From an uncultured Bacteroides sp. (GTDB taxonomy: Bacteria; Bacteroidota; Bacteroidia; Bacteroidales; Bacteroidaceae), in NCBI GenBank assembly GCA_959606905.1, contig CAUHML010000031.1:1-35466 (forward strand): DNA of 35,466 nt. Direction: 5' to 3'. Position numbers and translations under genes: made by a program. A model generated the notes under the pieces. That model saw only the letters and a list, made by a program, of their open reading frames with translations, made no database searches and was not told the origin of the DNA. Shown one piece after another: positions 1-8,209 of this stretch (position 1 is its first letter; each line of letters begins with the position of its first letter).

Positions 1-67
1 TTCTAACCACTGAACAAATATAATCTAATTCTGTTCAATTAACAAGACAATATTGCTTTTTATTCAA

Positions 68-565
68 CTATTCGTCGATTTCCGGCTCTTCTATGTCGTA
101 TTCTGTTTGTTCCAGTTCCCGGTCTGCTTTCTTCATATTTTTCGTTAGCATACTTTCGGGCATATAATATTTAAAAGGTATGCGGGTACACTTTGTCTTC
201 TTCAGTTCCCTACTGAATTTTGAGTTTGCCACAAAATATACGCGTGAAATAGCAACTTTCCCCGGCGTTACCTGTTCGGGCAGCACACATCCCTGACTGG
301 TCAGTGCCGTTTGAAAGGTTCCCAATCCCTCAATGGTCACCGAATGACCGGAGGAAAGCAGGTCTTGAATACTTTCAACCAACTCCGACAGGATTCCTTC
401 TATCTGCCCACGATGAAAGCCTGTTGTCTTTGCCATCCGTACTGCAAGTTCTTTATTTTTCACTCCTCCTCTTCGCTGCATTTTACTAGGTACACCATAC
501 CATAACTCTTTCCGTTCTCCGGATGATAAATCCGCTTTCTTTCTCACTACATAAGGGATAGACAT
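68..565 (-). CDS. HU-like DNA-binding protein (Bacteroidetes HU-HIG type)
   Basis: This 165-residue protein resembles the HU/IHF-like proteins abundant in Bacteroidetes. These are nucleoid-type DNA-binding proteins, longer than classical HU (about 90 residues). The N-terminal half has the HU-like pattern: a helical segment (KNKELAVRMAKTTGFHRGQIEGIL, seen as two helices around residues 36-60) followed by a beta segment with VTIEGLGTFQ near residues 76-85, the position of the conserved G-x-F turn in HU. The C-terminal tail (about 140-165) is highly charged and acidic. The start is supported by an AAAGGAG-like ribosome binding site, visible on the plus strand as CTCCTTT at 575-581, nine bases before the ATG. 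The gene is divergent from the regulator at 799 and lies next to the tandem palindromes at 611-702. I see no TAnnTTTG promoter for it on the minus strand. Its specific DNA target or role is unknown. Confidence 0.8.
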   Translation of the reverse strand: MSIPYVVRKKADLSSGERKELWYGVPSKMQRRGGVKNKELAVRMAKTTGFHRGQIEGILSELVESIQDLLSSGHSVTIEGLGTFQTALTSQGCVLPEQVTPGKVAISRVYFVANSKFSRELKKTKCTRIPFKYYMPESMLTKNMKKADRELEQTEYDIEEPEIDE

Positions 566-610
566 AATCTTACGCTCCTTTCTTTTTTCGTTTATACTCG
601 CGTTCTATCT

Positions 611-702
611 GACACCCGGGTGTCAACACCATTGAGACCCGGGTGTCAAGCATACCAACACCCGGGTGTCAGTGCTCATGAGACCCGGGTGTCAGATAAG
701 TG
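611..702. repeat. Four-unit 23-bp tandem repeat of CCCGGG-centred palindromes
   Basis: Four units begin at 611, 634, 657 and 680, an exact 23-bp period. Each starts with a 14-bp core. Unit 1 is the perfect palindrome GACACCCGGGTGTC, extendable to 16 bp at 610-625. Units 2 and 4 read GAGACCCGGGTGTC and unit 3 reads AACACCCGGGTGTC, each one base from the first. The remaining 9 bases of each unit vary. The array lies between two divergently transcribed genes, 46 bp upstream of the HU-like start and about 50 bp upstream of the -7 element of the regulator. The core is very GC-rich in an otherwise AT-rich intergenic region. It could be an operator array, a protein-binding repeat or a transcription-blocking structure. 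The sequence does not decide which. Confidence 0.9.
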
Positions 703-753
703 TTGGCTGCAACAAAATTAAGTCTTTATTGTAGGAAAACAAAGGAATTCTTC

Positions 754-761
754 TATATTTG
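754..761 (+). promoter_or_regulatory. Likely -7 element of the regulator gene
   Basis: TATATTTG matches the Bacteroides -7 consensus TAnnTTTG and lies 37 bp before the chosen ATG at 799. No clean -33 TTTG is present at 19 bp spacing. The nearest T-rich stretch is around 725-731. The CG-T6-GA element found at the other four promoters is not present 55 bp upstream (position 699), so the regulator does not look autoregulated through that site. Confidence 0.55.
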
Positions 762-798
762 TGCATCCCTACATTATACTAAAGAAAAACATAGAACT

Positions 799-1944
799 AT
801 GATTAAGATTCTTCTATTGATAGACTATTCAAGCGAATTTGACAGGAAACTGCTACGGGGACTTGTCCAATACTCCAAAGAAAACGGCCCCTGGCTCTTT
901 TACCGACTACCTTCTTATTATAGCACAATGCATGGCGAACAAGGCATTCTGAAATGGGCGAAAGAATGGAAAGCCGACGCCATTATCGGTCAGTGGAATA
1001 ACGATACGATCGATTTGCAGAAGGAGCTGAATATTCCAGTAGTACTACAAAACTACCATCACCGGAGCGTCACTTACTCTAATCTGACAGGTGATTATAA
1101 AGGAACGGGAAGAATGGCAGCCCAGTTTTTTGCCAAAAGAATGTTTCGCAATTTTGCTTATTTCGGCGTTAAAGGGGTGGTTTGGTCTGACGAACGTTGC
1201 GAAGGGTATCGGCAGGAAGTAAAACGTATCGGAGGCGAATTCTTCAGTTTCGAATCGGATAAGCAGGAAGATGAGATAAGGATGGAAGTCAGCCAATGGT
1301 TACAGCAACTCCCCAAGCCAGTCGCTCTATTTTGTTGTGATGATGCGCACGCCCTGTTCATTTCTGAAACTTGCCGGATGAACAACATTCATATCCCCGA
1401 AGAAATCGCTCTATTGGGTGTAGATAACGACGAACTGATGTGTAATATTTCCGACCCACCCATTTCATCCATAGAGCTGGAAGTAGAAAGAGGAGGCTAT
1501 TCTATCGGCAGACTCATCCACCAACAAATAAAGAAAGAACATGAAGGCACTTTCAATATTGTTATCAACCCCATCCGCATCGAACTACGCCAATCGACGG
1601 AGAAACACAATATCAAAGACCCTTATATTCTCGAAGTGGTGAAATATATAGATTCACATTACAGCTCCGACCTGACGATAGAATCTTTGCTTGCCAACAT
1701 TCCGTTATCGCGCAGAAACTTTGAGGTGAAATTCAAGAATGCGATGAATACCTCTATATATCAATATATTCTGAATTGCCGTTGTAACCATCTGGCGGAT
1801 TTATTGCTCACGACAGATCGGTCTTTAGCTGATTTGGCAATAGAGGTAGGGTTCAAAGATTATAATAATATCTCGCGCGTCTTTAAAAAATATAAAGGTT
1901 GTTCACCTCTTGAATATCGCCAAAAGAAGACTAGTCATATTTAA
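799..1944 (+). CDS. XylR-type AraC-family transcriptional regulator
   Basis: This 381-residue cytoplasmic regulator is the likely controller of the downstream locus. Residues 1 to about 270 look like the periplasmic-binding-protein (LacI-like) sugar sensor of XylR-type regulators: the start MIKILLLIDYSSEF, a central YFGVKG strand, and FCCDDAHALF followed by IALLGVDNDEL, typical of this fold. Residues about 278-378 are an AraC-type domain with two helix-turn-helix units, including SRRNFEVKFK and, near the end, LADLAIEVGFKDYNNISRVF followed by GCSPLEYR. A start at 700 is possible in frame, but the extra 33 residues have no similarity to the family and would begin upstream of the promoter, so 799 is chosen. 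The gene reads toward the alpha/beta hydrolase at 2100 but is separated from it by its own promoter. The target sites proposed here are two half-sites 21 bp apart, which suits an AraC DNA-binding domain. The inducer is unknown, but an amino-sugar oligosaccharide or monosaccharide fits the neighbours. Confidence 0.9.
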   Translation: MIKILLLIDYSSEFDRKLLRGLVQYSKENGPWLFYRLPSYYSTMHGEQGILKWAKEWKADAIIGQWNNDTIDLQKELNIPVVLQNYHHRSVTYSNLTGDYKGTGRMAAQFFAKRMFRNFAYFGVKGVVWSDERCEGYRQEVKRIGGEFFSFESDKQEDEIRMEVSQWLQQLPKPVALFCCDDAHALFISETCRMNNIHIPEEIALLGVDNDELMCNISDPPISSIELEVERGGYSIGRLIHQQIKKEHEGTFNIVINPIRIELRQSTEKHNIKDPYILEVVKYIDSHYSSDLTIESLLANIPLSRRNFEVKFKNAMNTSIYQYILNCRCNHLADLLLTTDRSLADLAIEVGFKDYNNISRVFKKYKGCSPLEYRQKKTSHI

Positions 1945-1948
1945 TCTT

Positions 1949-2011
1949 CGTTTTTTGAATAGTACTTTTCGTTTTTACTATAAAAACTATTATAGAAACA
2001 ACCTACTTTTG
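1949..2011 (+). promoter_or_regulatory. Regulon promoter 1: CGTTTTTTGA operator plus -7 element
   Basis: The half-site CGTTTTTTGA is at 1949-1958 and a second half-site CGTTTTTACT is at 1970-1979, 21 bp later. The -7 element TACTTTTG is at 2004-2011, with its first T exactly 55 bp after the first C. No -33 TTTG occurs at the expected place (about 1981-1984), which suggests activator dependence. The promoter drives the hydrolase gene at 2100, leaving a leader of about 80 bases. Here the two half-sites are most alike (CGTTTTT in both), which makes the direct-repeat reading clearest at this promoter. Confidence 0.75.
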
Positions 2012-2099
2012 TCATAAAAGTTAATACTCTCTCAATTTAACGAAGAATGTATTAGCTATACCCAATCTTTGTTATATCCTTAAATAAATATATTCTAAA

Positions 2100-3323
2100 A
2101 TGTCAAATACCATTCAAAAACACAGCAAAAGGAAAGCGCAGCTAACAATAAAGTTCGGATTTTCCAAACAGTTTTTTATATACTATATAATTATCTGCAT
2201 AGGGTTCTGCACAGCTAGTTGTATAGAGAATAAACAAACTAATTCACTGCAATATAATACAAAAGCATGGAATAAAATAAAAGATTATTTCAATCCGCCA
2301 GTGATATATAAAGATAATTATGGAAATTATCGTTCCCCTCTGTTACTGAATAATGGAGACACTATCAAGAATGTAAATGATTGGAATAAAAAACGAAAAA
2401 AAATAAAAGATACATGGATGAATTTAATGGGGAAATGGCCTCCTATAATTAAAAATCAAAAATTTGAAATATTAGATACGCTTAAACGTGAGAACTTCTA
2501 TCAATATCGTGTCCGCTTCTATTGGGTTCCTAATGAACAAACAGAAGGGTATTTACTAATCCCTGATAAGAGAGGGAAGAAGCCTGCTATTATTTCTGTT
2601 TTTTATGAACCTGAAACTGCCATTGGAATCGGTGGAAAACCTAATCGTGACTTCGCTTATCAACTTACTAAAAGAGGATTTATCACCCTGTCATTAGGAA
2701 CAACCCAAACAACGAAAGAAAAAACATACTCCATATATTATCCGACGATCAATAATGCTTCTCTACAACCTCTATCAGCATTAGCCTATGCAGCTGCCAA
2801 TGCATGGGAAGCATTAGCCAAAGTTCCTGATGTAGACTCTACTAAAATTGGCATTGTCGGACATTCATATGGAGGGAAATGGGCAATGTTTGCATCTTGC
2901 CTCTATGACAAATTTGCATGCGCTGCATGGAGTGATCCGGGTATTGTTTTTGATGAAACCAAAAGGGGATACATCAACTATTGGGAACCTTGGTATCTTG
3001 GCTATTACCCTCCGCCCTGGAAAGATACCTGGAACAAAAACGGATATACTAAAGCAAAAGGAATTTATTCGCAGTTACGTAAAAATGGGCATGATTTACA
3101 TGAAATTCATGCACTTATGGCTCCCCGCCCTTTTCTTGTTTCCGGAGGCTTCTCTGACGGACCTGAAAGATGGATACCTCTAAATCATACAATACTCATT
3201 AATCGAATTCTAGGGTATGAAAACAGAGTAGCGATGACCAATAGAGCGAAACATGATCCTGATCCCGAATCAAATGAAATCCTTTACAATTTCTTCGAGT
3301 GGTATTTATGTTCCACTAGTTGA
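2100..3323 (+). CDS. Exported alpha/beta-hydrolase lipoprotein (probable carbohydrate esterase)
   Basis: This is a 407-residue serine hydrolase of the alpha/beta fold. It has a long charged N-terminus, a hydrophobic segment (about 25-38) and a lipobox TASC with Cys41, so it is probably a lipoprotein. The nucleophile elbow is GHSYGG with Ser256. Candidate acid residues are Asp353 or Glu356 in SDGPERW, and the candidate catalytic histidine is His385 in KHDPDPE. The arrangement resembles acetyl-xylan-esterase-like or dienelactone-hydrolase-like proteins found in polysaccharide loci. CE15 glucuronoyl esterases usually have G-C-S-R-x-G at the elbow, so a CE15 assignment is not supported. It is the first gene behind regulon promoter 1 and is followed 30 bp later by the hyaluronidase-like gene, probably as one operon. 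A role in removing acyl groups from the glycan before or after cleavage is an inference. A peptidase-like activity cannot be excluded. Confidence 0.75.
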   Translation: MSNTIQKHSKRKAQLTIKFGFSKQFFIYYIIICIGFCTASCIENKQTNSLQYNTKAWNKIKDYFNPPVIYKDNYGNYRSPLLLNNGDTIKNVNDWNKKRKKIKDTWMNLMGKWPPIIKNQKFEILDTLKRENFYQYRVRFYWVPNEQTEGYLLIPDKRGKKPAIISVFYEPETAIGIGGKPNRDFAYQLTKRGFITLSLGTTQTTKEKTYSIYYPTINNASLQPLSALAYAAANAWEALAKVPDVDSTKIGIVGHSYGGKWAMFASCLYDKFACAAWSDPGIVFDETKRGYINYWEPWYLGYYPPPWKDTWNKNGYTKAKGIYSQLRKNGHDLHEIHALMAPRPFLVSGGFSDGPERWIPLNHTILINRILGYENRVAMTNRAKHDPDPESNEILYNFFEWYLCSTS

Positions 3324-3353
3324 CAAAAAACATTACATAATAAAAAATATCTT

Positions 3354-5000
3354 ATGAAAAACTCAAAAATTAATTGCAGAGCCACTATCAATCGATTCAT
3401 TTTGCTCTCTCTCACTTTATGCTATATTTCCACAGCATATTGTAGTAATAAGGAACAGGAAATAAAACAATTTCTCATTTATGATGCTATGTCATACATC
3501 GGCAAACCAGACTTAAGTTACTATGGTCTTCAGCCTGTTTATCTAATGTATGAAGTAACCTTGACAAAAAAACACTCCGATCATCCTTCAAAAGTCATAC
3601 TTGACTTCAACAAAATCGAGAAACAAGCCAAACTTGCATCCTTATTTCCGAGAACTATGATTTCAACGGATATAGAACAATGGTATTACGAGCCTTCACT
3701 TACAGACCAGGAAATAGAACAAAGATTCGACACATTATTTAGTTACTTTAGACAAAATATTTCACCAAACATAACAATCGGCAACTATGGAGCCGCTCCT
3801 ACAGCCTTATGTGTACACCGATACTACCATCCCAAAATGTCAGAAGATAGTATATTGATGACTTGGCGAAAAAGCAATAAAAAACGTTGGGCTGCACTCA
3901 AATATGCAGATGTAGCTCAACCCTCTCTTTACATTGCCGAGCCTAATATCGAATCTTGGATAAAAGATCTACAAATAACAGTAAAAGAAATAAAAAAGCA
4001 CTACCCCAATAAAAAAATTATAGCATATATTTGGCCCCAATACTATGATAAAAAAGATAGTCCATATTATAAACAATTCATTCCCCCCCACATTTGGAAA
4101 CAAATGCTAGAGGCTACTTATACATATTGTGATGGAAGTATCATATGGTCAAGTAGAACAGATGAAAATGATCAATCAGTATTCTGGGAGGATCTTCGGG
4201 TTCAACAAATCTGGGAAGTAACAAAACATTTTATCCATTCCCACAAAAGACAGATTGTGTTTCCTGAAAAAGAAAACTTGTCCATATTGACTTCTACTCC
4301 ACAAGAATTCAATATATATTTAAACACAAATCACCCCCAATTAGCCCAATATGGAGTTCAGACGATACAAATGATTAATGAAAAAGATTTGGGAAACTGT
4401 ACCAATGAAACTTTTGTTCTTGATGTAGACAAAGTGAAACAATTTGCCATACAAACTCCAAAATCCTCCAATACGCCTATATGTATTGCACCGATTAATA
4501 AAAAGAGTGATACATTAGATTATCAAGAAATTTACAAATTGTTAAAAAAAGACAATGGTAATCAAATATGGCAAATATCCTCCACAAGTTTAGGTAAACT
4601 AAGGCTTCATAATTCAAATATGCATGTCAACATGGGAAGTTGGGCAATAAATACAATGAATTCTCCGCAAGAGCCGGAAAAATTCACAGATGCCATTATC
4701 ATAAATGCCCCTATCGTTGATAATGACACAATCACTTGGAAGAAAGAATTATACATTACTATAAAAGAAGCACAATTCAAATCTGAAGGAAAACCAATAT
4801 ATGTATATTTGCCAACCACCTCGCTTAATAACAATTATACAATAAAAGCAACGGAATGGAAAACTGCATTGAAAACCGCCCAACAATGGTGTAACGGTAT
4901 AATAATACATGATATAAACAACAATCTACCTGACACGAATACAGCAATATGGCAAGAAAGTTTAAAATTCATAAAAGAAATGAAGAATACAGTAGATTAA
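3354..5000 (+). CDS. Exported hyaluronidase-like (GH56-like) barrel protein with a degenerate second barrel
   Basis: This 548-residue protein has a signal peptide (hydrophobic 14-28). No clear lipobox is visible, so it is probably periplasmic or secreted. Residues about 38-300 match barrel 1 of the lipoprotein at 9734: LIYDAMSY near 41-48, STDIEQW with Asp106 and Glu108, IGNYG, PSLYI, IIAYIWPQYY and DGSIIWSS. Several of these fall in the same order as the landmarks of GH56 hyaluronidases: the catalytic D-x-E-x-W, a G-x-Y loop, a [F/Y]PS-x-Y strand and a final [I/V]xW strand. GH56 hydrolyses beta-hexosaminide bonds with substrate assistance from the N-acetyl group. Residues about 310-545 look like a second copy of the fold without the D-x-E pair. 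I infer a retaining endo-beta-N-acetylhexosaminidase-like activity. The fold similarity is by eye only. GH18 is less likely because no DxxDxDxE motif is present. Confidence 0.65.
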   Translation: MKNSKINCRATINRFILLSLTLCYISTAYCSNKEQEIKQFLIYDAMSYIGKPDLSYYGLQPVYLMYEVTLTKKHSDHPSKVILDFNKIEKQAKLASLFPRTMISTDIEQWYYEPSLTDQEIEQRFDTLFSYFRQNISPNITIGNYGAAPTALCVHRYYHPKMSEDSILMTWRKSNKKRWAALKYADVAQPSLYIAEPNIESWIKDLQITVKEIKKHYPNKKIIAYIWPQYYDKKDSPYYKQFIPPHIWKQMLEATYTYCDGSIIWSSRTDENDQSVFWEDLRVQQIWEVTKHFIHSHKRQIVFPEKENLSILTSTPQEFNIYLNTNHPQLAQYGVQTIQMINEKDLGNCTNETFVLDVDKVKQFAIQTPKSSNTPICIAPINKKSDTLDYQEIYKLLKKDNGNQIWQISSTSLGKLRLHNSNMHVNMGSWAINTMNSPQEPEKFTDAIIINAPIVDNDTITWKKELYITIKEAQFKSEGKPIYVYLPTTSLNNNYTIKATEWKTALKTAQQWCNGIIIHDINNNLPDTNTAIWQESLKFIKEMKNTVD

Positions 5001-5005
5001 ACTTA

Positions 5006-5068
5006 CGTTTTTTGAGGACTAGTCTGCGTAAAATCAAATCGATACCTTGATATATCAGGCTATATTTG
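5006..5068 (+). promoter_or_regulatory. Regulon promoter 2: operator plus -7 element before susC
   Basis: CGTTTTTTGA is at 5006-5015, a second CG is at 5027, 21 bp later (CGTAAAATCA), and the -7 element TATATTTG is at 5061-5068, again 55 bp after the first C. No -33 TTTG is seen near 5038-5041. A 10-bp palindrome, TGATATATCA, lies at 5048-5057, just upstream of the -7 element. This element is absent from the other three promoters. The promoter should drive the operon 5119-15609 with a leader of about 45 bases. Confidence 0.75.
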
Positions 5069-5118
5069 CACTATTAGGATATCCAATCAATAAACTGCAA
5101 TACCAAATTTAATACAAA

Positions 5119-8100
5119 ATGAAAATGAAACTATTGAAAAGCAAAATTCTGCGAGATGCATCACGAATAAAATCTTTACCGATATGCATCTTTATGTTCT
5201 TTTTCCTTTTTACTCCCTTTGTTTATTCCCAGAGTAGAAAGCAAATAACAGGAAGCGTACAAGATGTTCAGGGAAACCCTCTTATTGGAGTTAGTATCTT
5301 GGAAACCGGAACATCAAATGGGACCATCACAGATATGAATGGTACCTACTCTCTCAATATAAGTTCCACAAATGCAACACTAAGATTCTCATATATTGGC
5401 TATGAAGAACAACTAATTAAAATACAAGGTCGAAATGTCATCAATGTAAAGATGAATGAAGAAACTAGTAATTTAGATGAAGTCGTAGTGGTTGGCTATG
5501 GGGTACAACGAAAGTCCGACTTAACCGGAGCTATATCTTCCATTAATGCAGCTGAGACTTTAAAAAAAATGCCTGCGGCCCAAGTAGCCGATTTGCTCCA
5601 AGGACGCATTGCCGGGCTTAGTATTGTAAACTCATCCGGAGCAGCAGGTGCTGCCCCTACGCTACGTGTCCGCGGTGTAAACTCCATAAAAGCAGACGGT
5701 GGCCCACTAGTCGTTATCGATGGTTTTCCTGGTGGTAACCTCAGTGCCATAAATCCCGCTGATATAAAATCTATTGAAGTACTAAAAGATGCCTCATCAA
5801 CAGCAATATATGGTTCAAGAGGAGCCAACGGTGTCATCTTGATTACAACAAAGTCTCCTAAAGAGGGCAAATTATCAGTAGACTACAATGGTTATGTTGT
5901 TGCCGGAACACCAGCCGACAAACCTTCCATCATGCCCGTAAATGAGTTCGCCCGTATGGCCAATGATTGGAATCAGGCATATTATGGTAAAGACCTATAT
6001 ACAGAAAGACAAATCACTAATTTCACCAATGGATATGATACTTATGATTATATGGGAAATATCATCAATGATTACGCCATCAGCCATTCTCATGACATCA
6101 GCATCAAAGGAGGAAATGATAAAATGAGCTTCTTATTTTCCACTCAATATATTCATAATAAAGGAATTGCCGGCCATTCCACAAATGACAGATGGAACTA
6201 TCGTTTAAAAGTGGATGCTAATATCACTAAAAAACTAAAATTTGGAGCTAATTTTTATGGAATGATTAATAGTGCTGCAGGAAATAACTTCTCCGGACAA
6301 TACAGTCTACTCACTTTGGCACAACAATTTCCGCAAACTGTACTTCCGTATGATAAAGAAGGAAACCTCACCCAAGGAACTATCGACAATACCGGTATTT
6401 ACAATCCAATAGGTTTCATTGATGAACAAAAAAGGAATAACAACGAGGATATGACTTTTAATAACTGGTTACAGGCATATATCAGTTATGAAATTATTCC
6501 CGGATTAACATTCAGAAATGAACAGCAAATAAATATAGGAAACCGTTTTTATGGAACCACAAGCAGCAAACAAAGTATGAATGGATTCCTAAAAGGAAAA
6601 TCATTAGCTACATATTATGATGCAAATTCATGGGGGTGGCGCATGACAAATACACTTAACTATACAAAGGAACTAAACAAGAATAATCGTATCAACGCTA
6701 CTATTGGTGTAGAAGAAAGCCTATCACGTTCATACATCATGAGGCAGACTGCAGAAGGATTAACTTCCGAAAGCATCGGCTGGAAAAATATGATGTTGGC
6801 AGAAACCAGCAAACTAGAAGACAATGAGGTTAGCAAGACAACAGCCATATCATATTTCGGACGAATCAACTATGTCTTAATGAACCGCTATATGGCCACA
6901 GTAACATTCAGAAGAGACGGTTCTTCCTTGTTGTCTTACGACCATAGATGGGATAACTTTCCTTCTTTCAGTCTGGCTTGGAATCTAAAAGAAGAATCAT
7001 TCCTTAAAAATATTAATTCTTTAGACCAATTGAAACTAAGATACGGATACGGAGTTTCCGGAAATCAGGCAGTAGCAGCTTATTCGGCATATACACAATA
7101 TGATGCAACAATAGGGAATGGCCAAATAGCTTATACGCTTGTCCCAGGTAATCCTATATTAAAATGGGAAAAAACACATCAACACAACTATGGGGTTGAT
7201 GCAGCTTTTCTAAATGGCAGAATTTCATTCACATTCGATTATTACGACAAAAAAACAAAAGATGCCATTAATACTGTAGTTCTCCCGGCAGATACAGGTT
7301 TATCATCCGGACTAAGAAATGCTGCTGAAATCAGCAACAAGGGGTTTGAAATTACTTTGGGAATTACTCCGATTACAGCAAAAGACTTCTATTGGAAAGC
7401 AGACATTTCATTGGCTCATAATAAAGCTAAAATTGAAAAATTAGGAGATATAGATTCGGATTTCATGGAAATAGGCACAGGATGGGGAAATTCATTCTAT
7501 CGTTACTTTGTAGGAGAACCGATCGGTGCAATCTACGGCCTTCAATCCACGGGAGTGTGGAGTACCGAAGAGTATAATAACCCTGATATTAAAAAACCAA
7601 CTTCTCCTACAGTAAGACCCGGCTCTTACAAATATGTCGATCAAAACGATAGTGGAACTATAGATGCAGATGATTATGTCATTATCGGTAACGGGCAACC
7701 CAAATTCAATTGGGGAATGAATAATTCATTTACCTATAAAAACTTTGACTTAAATATTTTCTTAATCGGTTTTCATGGATTTGATATTTACAATTACCCA
7801 AGAGCCAGACTTACAAGTTCCTTATCTCCATTCCCCGAATTAGCCGAACGCTGGATTGCAGGCAAAAATGAGAATGCAATTATAGCCGGATTCGGTAAGG
7901 ACCGGGACGCTATAACAAGCCCTGAAACGGTAGCATCATCTACATTTGTAGAAAAAGGAGATTTTGTAAAATTGAAAAGCATTACTTTAGGTTATAATTT
8001 CTCCAAAGGTTTATTATCAAAAATAAATCTAAGTGCAGCGAGAGTATATTTTTCGATAAAGAATGTTTGTACAATCACTAAATATTCCGGAAACGATCCT

Positions 8101-8196
8101 GAATTGTCAATAAGTAACCCTCTACGCCCCGGACTTGATATGGGAACTTATCCCAGTCAAAGAGAATATCTACTTGGCTTAAATGTTTCATTCTAA
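5119..8196 (+). CDS. susC: SusC-family TonB-dependent outer-membrane glycan transporter
   Basis: This 1025-residue protein is the outer-membrane pore of a SusCD importer, energised by TonB. It has a signal peptide (hydrophobic about 18-37), then a carboxypeptidase-regulatory-like domain (KQITGSVQDVQGNPLIGVSI, about 41-120). Next comes a TonB-box region near LDEVVVVGYGVQRKSDLTGAI and the plug (about 135-245) with the family signature LKDASSTAIYGSRGANGVI. The rest is a C-terminal beta-barrel ending in a typical hydrophobic strand (YLLGLNVSF). The length is normal for the family. The stop is 13 bp before the chosen susD start. It is the first gene of the operon behind regulon promoter 2. The substrate is not readable from sequence, but the operon points to an N-acetylhexosamine-containing glycan. 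Confidence 0.95.
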   Translation: MKMKLLKSKILRDASRIKSLPICIFMFFFLFTPFVYSQSRKQITGSVQDVQGNPLIGVSILETGTSNGTITDMNGTYSLNISSTNATLRFSYIGYEEQLIKIQGRNVINVKMNEETSNLDEVVVVGYGVQRKSDLTGAISSINAAETLKKMPAAQVADLLQGRIAGLSIVNSSGAAGAAPTLRVRGVNSIKADGGPLVVIDGFPGGNLSAINPADIKSIEVLKDASSTAIYGSRGANGVILITTKSPKEGKLSVDYNGYVVAGTPADKPSIMPVNEFARMANDWNQAYYGKDLYTERQITNFTNGYDTYDYMGNIINDYAISHSHDISIKGGNDKMSFLFSTQYIHNKGIAGHSTNDRWNYRLKVDANITKKLKFGANFYGMINSAAGNNFSGQYSLLTLAQQFPQTVLPYDKEGNLTQGTIDNTGIYNPIGFIDEQKRNNNEDMTFNNWLQAYISYEIIPGLTFRNEQQINIGNRFYGTTSSKQSMNGFLKGKSLATYYDANSWGWRMTNTLNYTKELNKNNRINATIGVEESLSRSYIMRQTAEGLTSESIGWKNMMLAETSKLEDNEVSKTTAISYFGRINYVLMNRYMATVTFRRDGSSLLSYDHRWDNFPSFSLAWNLKEESFLKNINSLDQLKLRYGYGVSGNQAVAAYSAYTQYDATIGNGQIAYTLVPGNPILKWEKTHQHNYGVDAAFLNGRISFTFDYYDKKTKDAINTVVLPADTGLSSGLRNAAEISNKGFEITLGITPITAKDFYWKADISLAHNKAKIEKLGDIDSDFMEIGTGWGNSFYRYFVGEPIGAIYGLQSTGVWSTEEYNNPDIKKPTSPTVRPGSYKYVDQNDSGTIDADDYVIIGNGQPKFNWGMNNSFTYKNFDLNIFLIGFHGFDIYNYPRARLTSSLSPFPELAERWIAGKNENAIIAGFGKDRDAITSPETVASSTFVEKGDFVKLKSITLGYNFSKGLLSKINLSAARVYFSIKNVCTITKYSGNDPELSISNPLRPGLDMGTYPSQREYLLGLNVSF

Positions 8197-8209
8197 ATAC
8201 AAGAATACA

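Noticed and set aside
611..702. CRISPR array
   Set aside because: There are only four units with 14-bp repeats and 9-bp spacers, and no cas genes. The geometry is that of a tandem repeat, not of CRISPR.
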